A DNA stretch of 6,578 nucleotides from Candidatus Hydrogenedentota bacterium. GTDB taxonomy: Bacteria > Hydrogenedentota > Hydrogenedentia > Hydrogenedentiales > CAITNO01. Under the pieces are notes generated by a model, which was not told the origin of the DNA, searched no databases, and was given only the letters and a program-made list of their open reading frames with translations. Below, in pieces: positions 4,836-6,578 of this stretch. The stretch covers positions 1-6,578 of the forward strand of contig CAIXUF010000953.1 in assembly GCA_903922535.1 (NCBI GenBank), written 5' to 3'. The position numbers and the translations under genes are program-made. Each line of letters opens with the position of its first letter. Position 1 is the first letter of the stretch.

Positions 4836-6578
4836 CTATTTCGGCATCGGCCCAACCGTTATGGAATGGGAGAAGGACACGCTTTCGCCGGGGGCGACGG
4901 TCACGGGCTTCATCCACAATTCAGCCTCAAGGTCGTTGAGATAGTCCGGATAGGCGTAGAGCCAGGCGTAGTCCAGTTTGGCGTCGTCGAAGGTCTGGGT
5001 CACTTCCAGCCCCTTGGTGCCGGTGAACACCCAGGAGCCCTTTGGCGCGTTCTGGTCCAGGTAATGTTCGCCCTCGCGCAGTCCGTCCACAATGGGCTTC
5101 ATGTCCCGTTGGATCTCACGTCCCTGCCGGTCGGTGAACGCGACCCGGGTCTTCAGGAGATCGCCCAGGTCAAATTCCGTGTGGCTGCGCAGATGCGCCT
5201 CATGGGGCTTGGAACTGTTGTTGGTGAGCGTCGCCTCGATGGTGACAGTTGGAGTGTCGCCTTCCAGTCGTATTGTCCGTTTCAGATCGAAATCACCCGC
5301 CTTGGCCACCAGCGTGACGGAGTTCGGCGTGGTCTCCGTTTCGGTGAACTGCATGAACATGCCCTCGGGCGAAAACAGCCCGCCCAGCCGCGTTTCCTCG
5401 CCGCCGTTGAACGGGAAGAAGAGTCCGCGCGAGACTTCGTTGGCCGTGATGCACTTTCCCGTTTGCCGGTCGGTGATGCGCAGCACGCGCCCGCCGAAGA
5501 AGGGCACCACGTCGGCGGTCAGCCGGGCGTTTCCGATGGACGGGGTTGACTGCGGCATGTTGAAGAGTGCGCACAGCATGGTCATCTGGCTGGGATCGCC
5601 CATGACTTCACGGAGGGCATTGAACCCGTGCTTCCCCATGCGTTCAACGAATTCCATCGCCTCCGGCACCTGCGCAAGCGGGGGACGGAAAATCAGCAGG
5701 CCGCTGTCGATGCTGTAGCCGTTGCGCGGAAAGAGGTTCGCATAGACCAACGGCATGCGGGCCACGCGCACGCGCTCGAGCATCTCGGCGTCGTCCTTGA
5801 CGGCGGCCTCGGCCTCGTCAAACAGGCCCGCCGCCTTGTCCATGACCTCGTTGGACAGATAGCCCTGCGCCGGATTGGTGTACAGGTGCATGTGGATGTT
5901 CTCGTTGTCCACCTTGTCCTGCAGCAGCTTGATGTAAGCGCCAATCGGTCCCGCCGCGGCCCCATAATAGCCTTCCAGGAATTCGTTCACCACGGCCTTG
6001 GGGTCGATGTCGGGATTCCAAAGCAGCTTCATGCCGAAATAGGGGCGCAGGAGGCTGAAATCGCCGCCCCCCCCGCCATTGCCCATGCCCTGAAGAAAGA
6101 CACCTTCCACGCCCAGGTCCCGGTAGAACTTCATGTCGGCCGCCATGGCGCCGAAATTGGGGAAGGGATTGTAATAATGGGCGAAATCGACGATGTAGTG
6201 CCAGATATAGAGGTGCGACGTGAGCTTGGACCATGCCTCGGCGCGGCGCTTGTAGTCGGCATTGAGCGGGCAGGTGGCGATGGGATGGCTGTCGCAGCAC
6301 GGGAACATGTGGCAGAGCCACACCGCCACATTGGGGTGCATCACGAGCCCCTTCGGCGGCTCCTCGGTGTACATGTAGGCCAGCGTGCCGATGCACTTGT
6401 CGGGATACACCTTTGATGTGCGCTCGGCGAGCTGGTTGAGGAACCAGAACTGCGTGCCGCCGGTCGTGCCGTACTGCTCGTTCATGGCCGTGCATTTCGG
6501 GCACTGGCAGTAGTTGTAGTAATCCAACTGCGAGAAGTTGTACTGCCGGAACTGGGGTGCCTCCTTCATGCGCCTGAG
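4836..6578 (-). CDS. DUF4838-type glycosidase-like protein, 5'-truncated at right edge
   Basis: The frame is open to the window end (codons for L-R-R precede the ATG at 6569), so the N-terminus, including any signal peptide, is missing; 580 residues are seen. Residue numbers count from that ATG. The first 230 residues match what I know of DUF4838: the CQCPKC cluster (C21, C23, C26), LAYMYTEEPPK (63-73), LYIWHYIVDFAHYYNPFPN (120-138), the GVEGVFLQG segment (153-161) and KLLWNPDIDPKAVVNEFLEGYYG (181-203). DUF4838 proteins resemble alpha-glucuronidase/hexosaminidase-type TIM barrels, and the domain's chemistry is uncharacterised as far as I know. Residues 240-340 are mainly helical. From about 347 to the end is a beta-sandwich like the galactose-mutarotase fold often found at the C-terminus of glycosidases (RVLRITDRQTGK, VTIEATLTNNS, HTEFDLGD). 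Further cysteines lie at 86, 91, 92 and 100. It is probably exported and acts on glycans; substrate unknown. Confidence 0.85.
   Translation of the reverse strand, partial: LRRMKEAPQFRQYNFSQLDYYNYCQCPKCTAMNEQYGTTGGTQFWFLNQLAERTSKVYPDKCIGTLAYMYTEEPPKGLVMHPNVAVWLCHMFPCCDSHPIATCPLNADYKRRAEAWSKLTSHLYIWHYIVDFAHYYNPFPNFGAMAADMKFYRDLGVEGVFLQGMGNGGGGGDFSLLRPYFGMKLLWNPDIDPKAVVNEFLEGYYGAAAGPIGAYIKLLQDKVDNENIHMHLYTNPAQGYLSNEVMDKAAGLFDEAEAAVKDDAEMLERVRVARMPLVYANLFPRNGYSIDSGLLIFRPPLAQVPEAMEFVERMGKHGFNALREVMGDPSQMTMLCALFNMPQSTPSIGNARLTADVVPFFGGRVLRITDRQTGKCITANEVSRGLFFPFNGGEETRLGGLFSPEGMFMQFTETETTPNSVTLVAKAGDFDLKRTIRLEGDTPTVTIEATLTNNSSKPHEAHLRSHTEFDLGDLLKTRVAFTDRQGREIQRDMKPIVDGLREGEHYLDQNAPKGSWVFTGTKGLEVTQTFDDAKLDYAWLYAYPDYLNDLEAELWMKPVTVAPGESVSFSHSITVGPMPK

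Noticed and set aside
5628..6416. Plus-strand open frame of 262 codons
   Set aside because: Shadow of the DUF4838 gene; His/Val/Ala-rich without recognisable features.
1..6578. CRISPR array, tRNA or rRNA genes, insertion-sequence transposase
   Set aside because: No regularly spaced direct repeats, no tRNA-like or rRNA-like segment and no transposase frame seen on either strand.

Overview
The window looks like part of a GC-rich genome from a carbohydrate-degrading environmental bacterium. It carries five protein-coding genes, two of them cut by the window edges. A Tat-exported Gfo/Idh/MocA oxidoreductase, a Tat-exported xylose-isomerase-like TIM barrel and a DUF4838-type protein together are typical of Planctomycetota, Verrucomicrobiota/Lentisphaerota or Hydrogenedentota. 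This placement is inferred from gene content alone; there is no rRNA, tRNA or other marker to confirm it.

Layout. (1) 1-1736, plus strand: the C-terminal part of a large protein, probably helical-toroid plus beta-sandwich, resembling polysaccharide-active enzymes. I cannot assign it to a named family. (2) 1737-2209: a short interval holding a lone Phd/YefM-type antitoxin gene (1858-2106, plus). It is bracketed by GTAG-headed palindromic repeats of REP type: one on the plus strand at 1747-1790, and an inverted pair at 2115-2209. (3) 2206-3156, minus: a Tat-signal sugar isomerase/epimerase-like protein. (4) 3157-3412: a divergent promoter region. (5) 3413-4753, plus: a Tat-signal Gfo/Idh/MocA oxidoreductase. 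(6) 4754-4835: a convergent intergenic spacer with a perfect 14-bp hairpin. (7) 4836 to the right edge, minus: the C-terminal 580 residues of a DUF4838 glycosidase-like protein.

How the genes may work together. The divergent pair (isomerase-like and oxidoreductase) shares one 256-bp control region, and both proteins carry twin-arginine signals, so they probably act outside the cytoplasm on the same or successive sugar intermediates. The two flanking large proteins look like carbohydrate-active enzymes that could supply those sugars. The substrate cannot be read from the sequence.

The most notable non-coding signal is the REP-like family. The two best copies are identical at 40 of 44 positions. 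The four differences are exactly two base pairs swapped on both sides of a 7-bp stem, which is direct evidence of selection on the hairpin. In each of these two copies the element lies just after a gene's stop codon, and in one copy its GTAG head contains that stop codon. The antitoxin between them has no toxin partner in the window.
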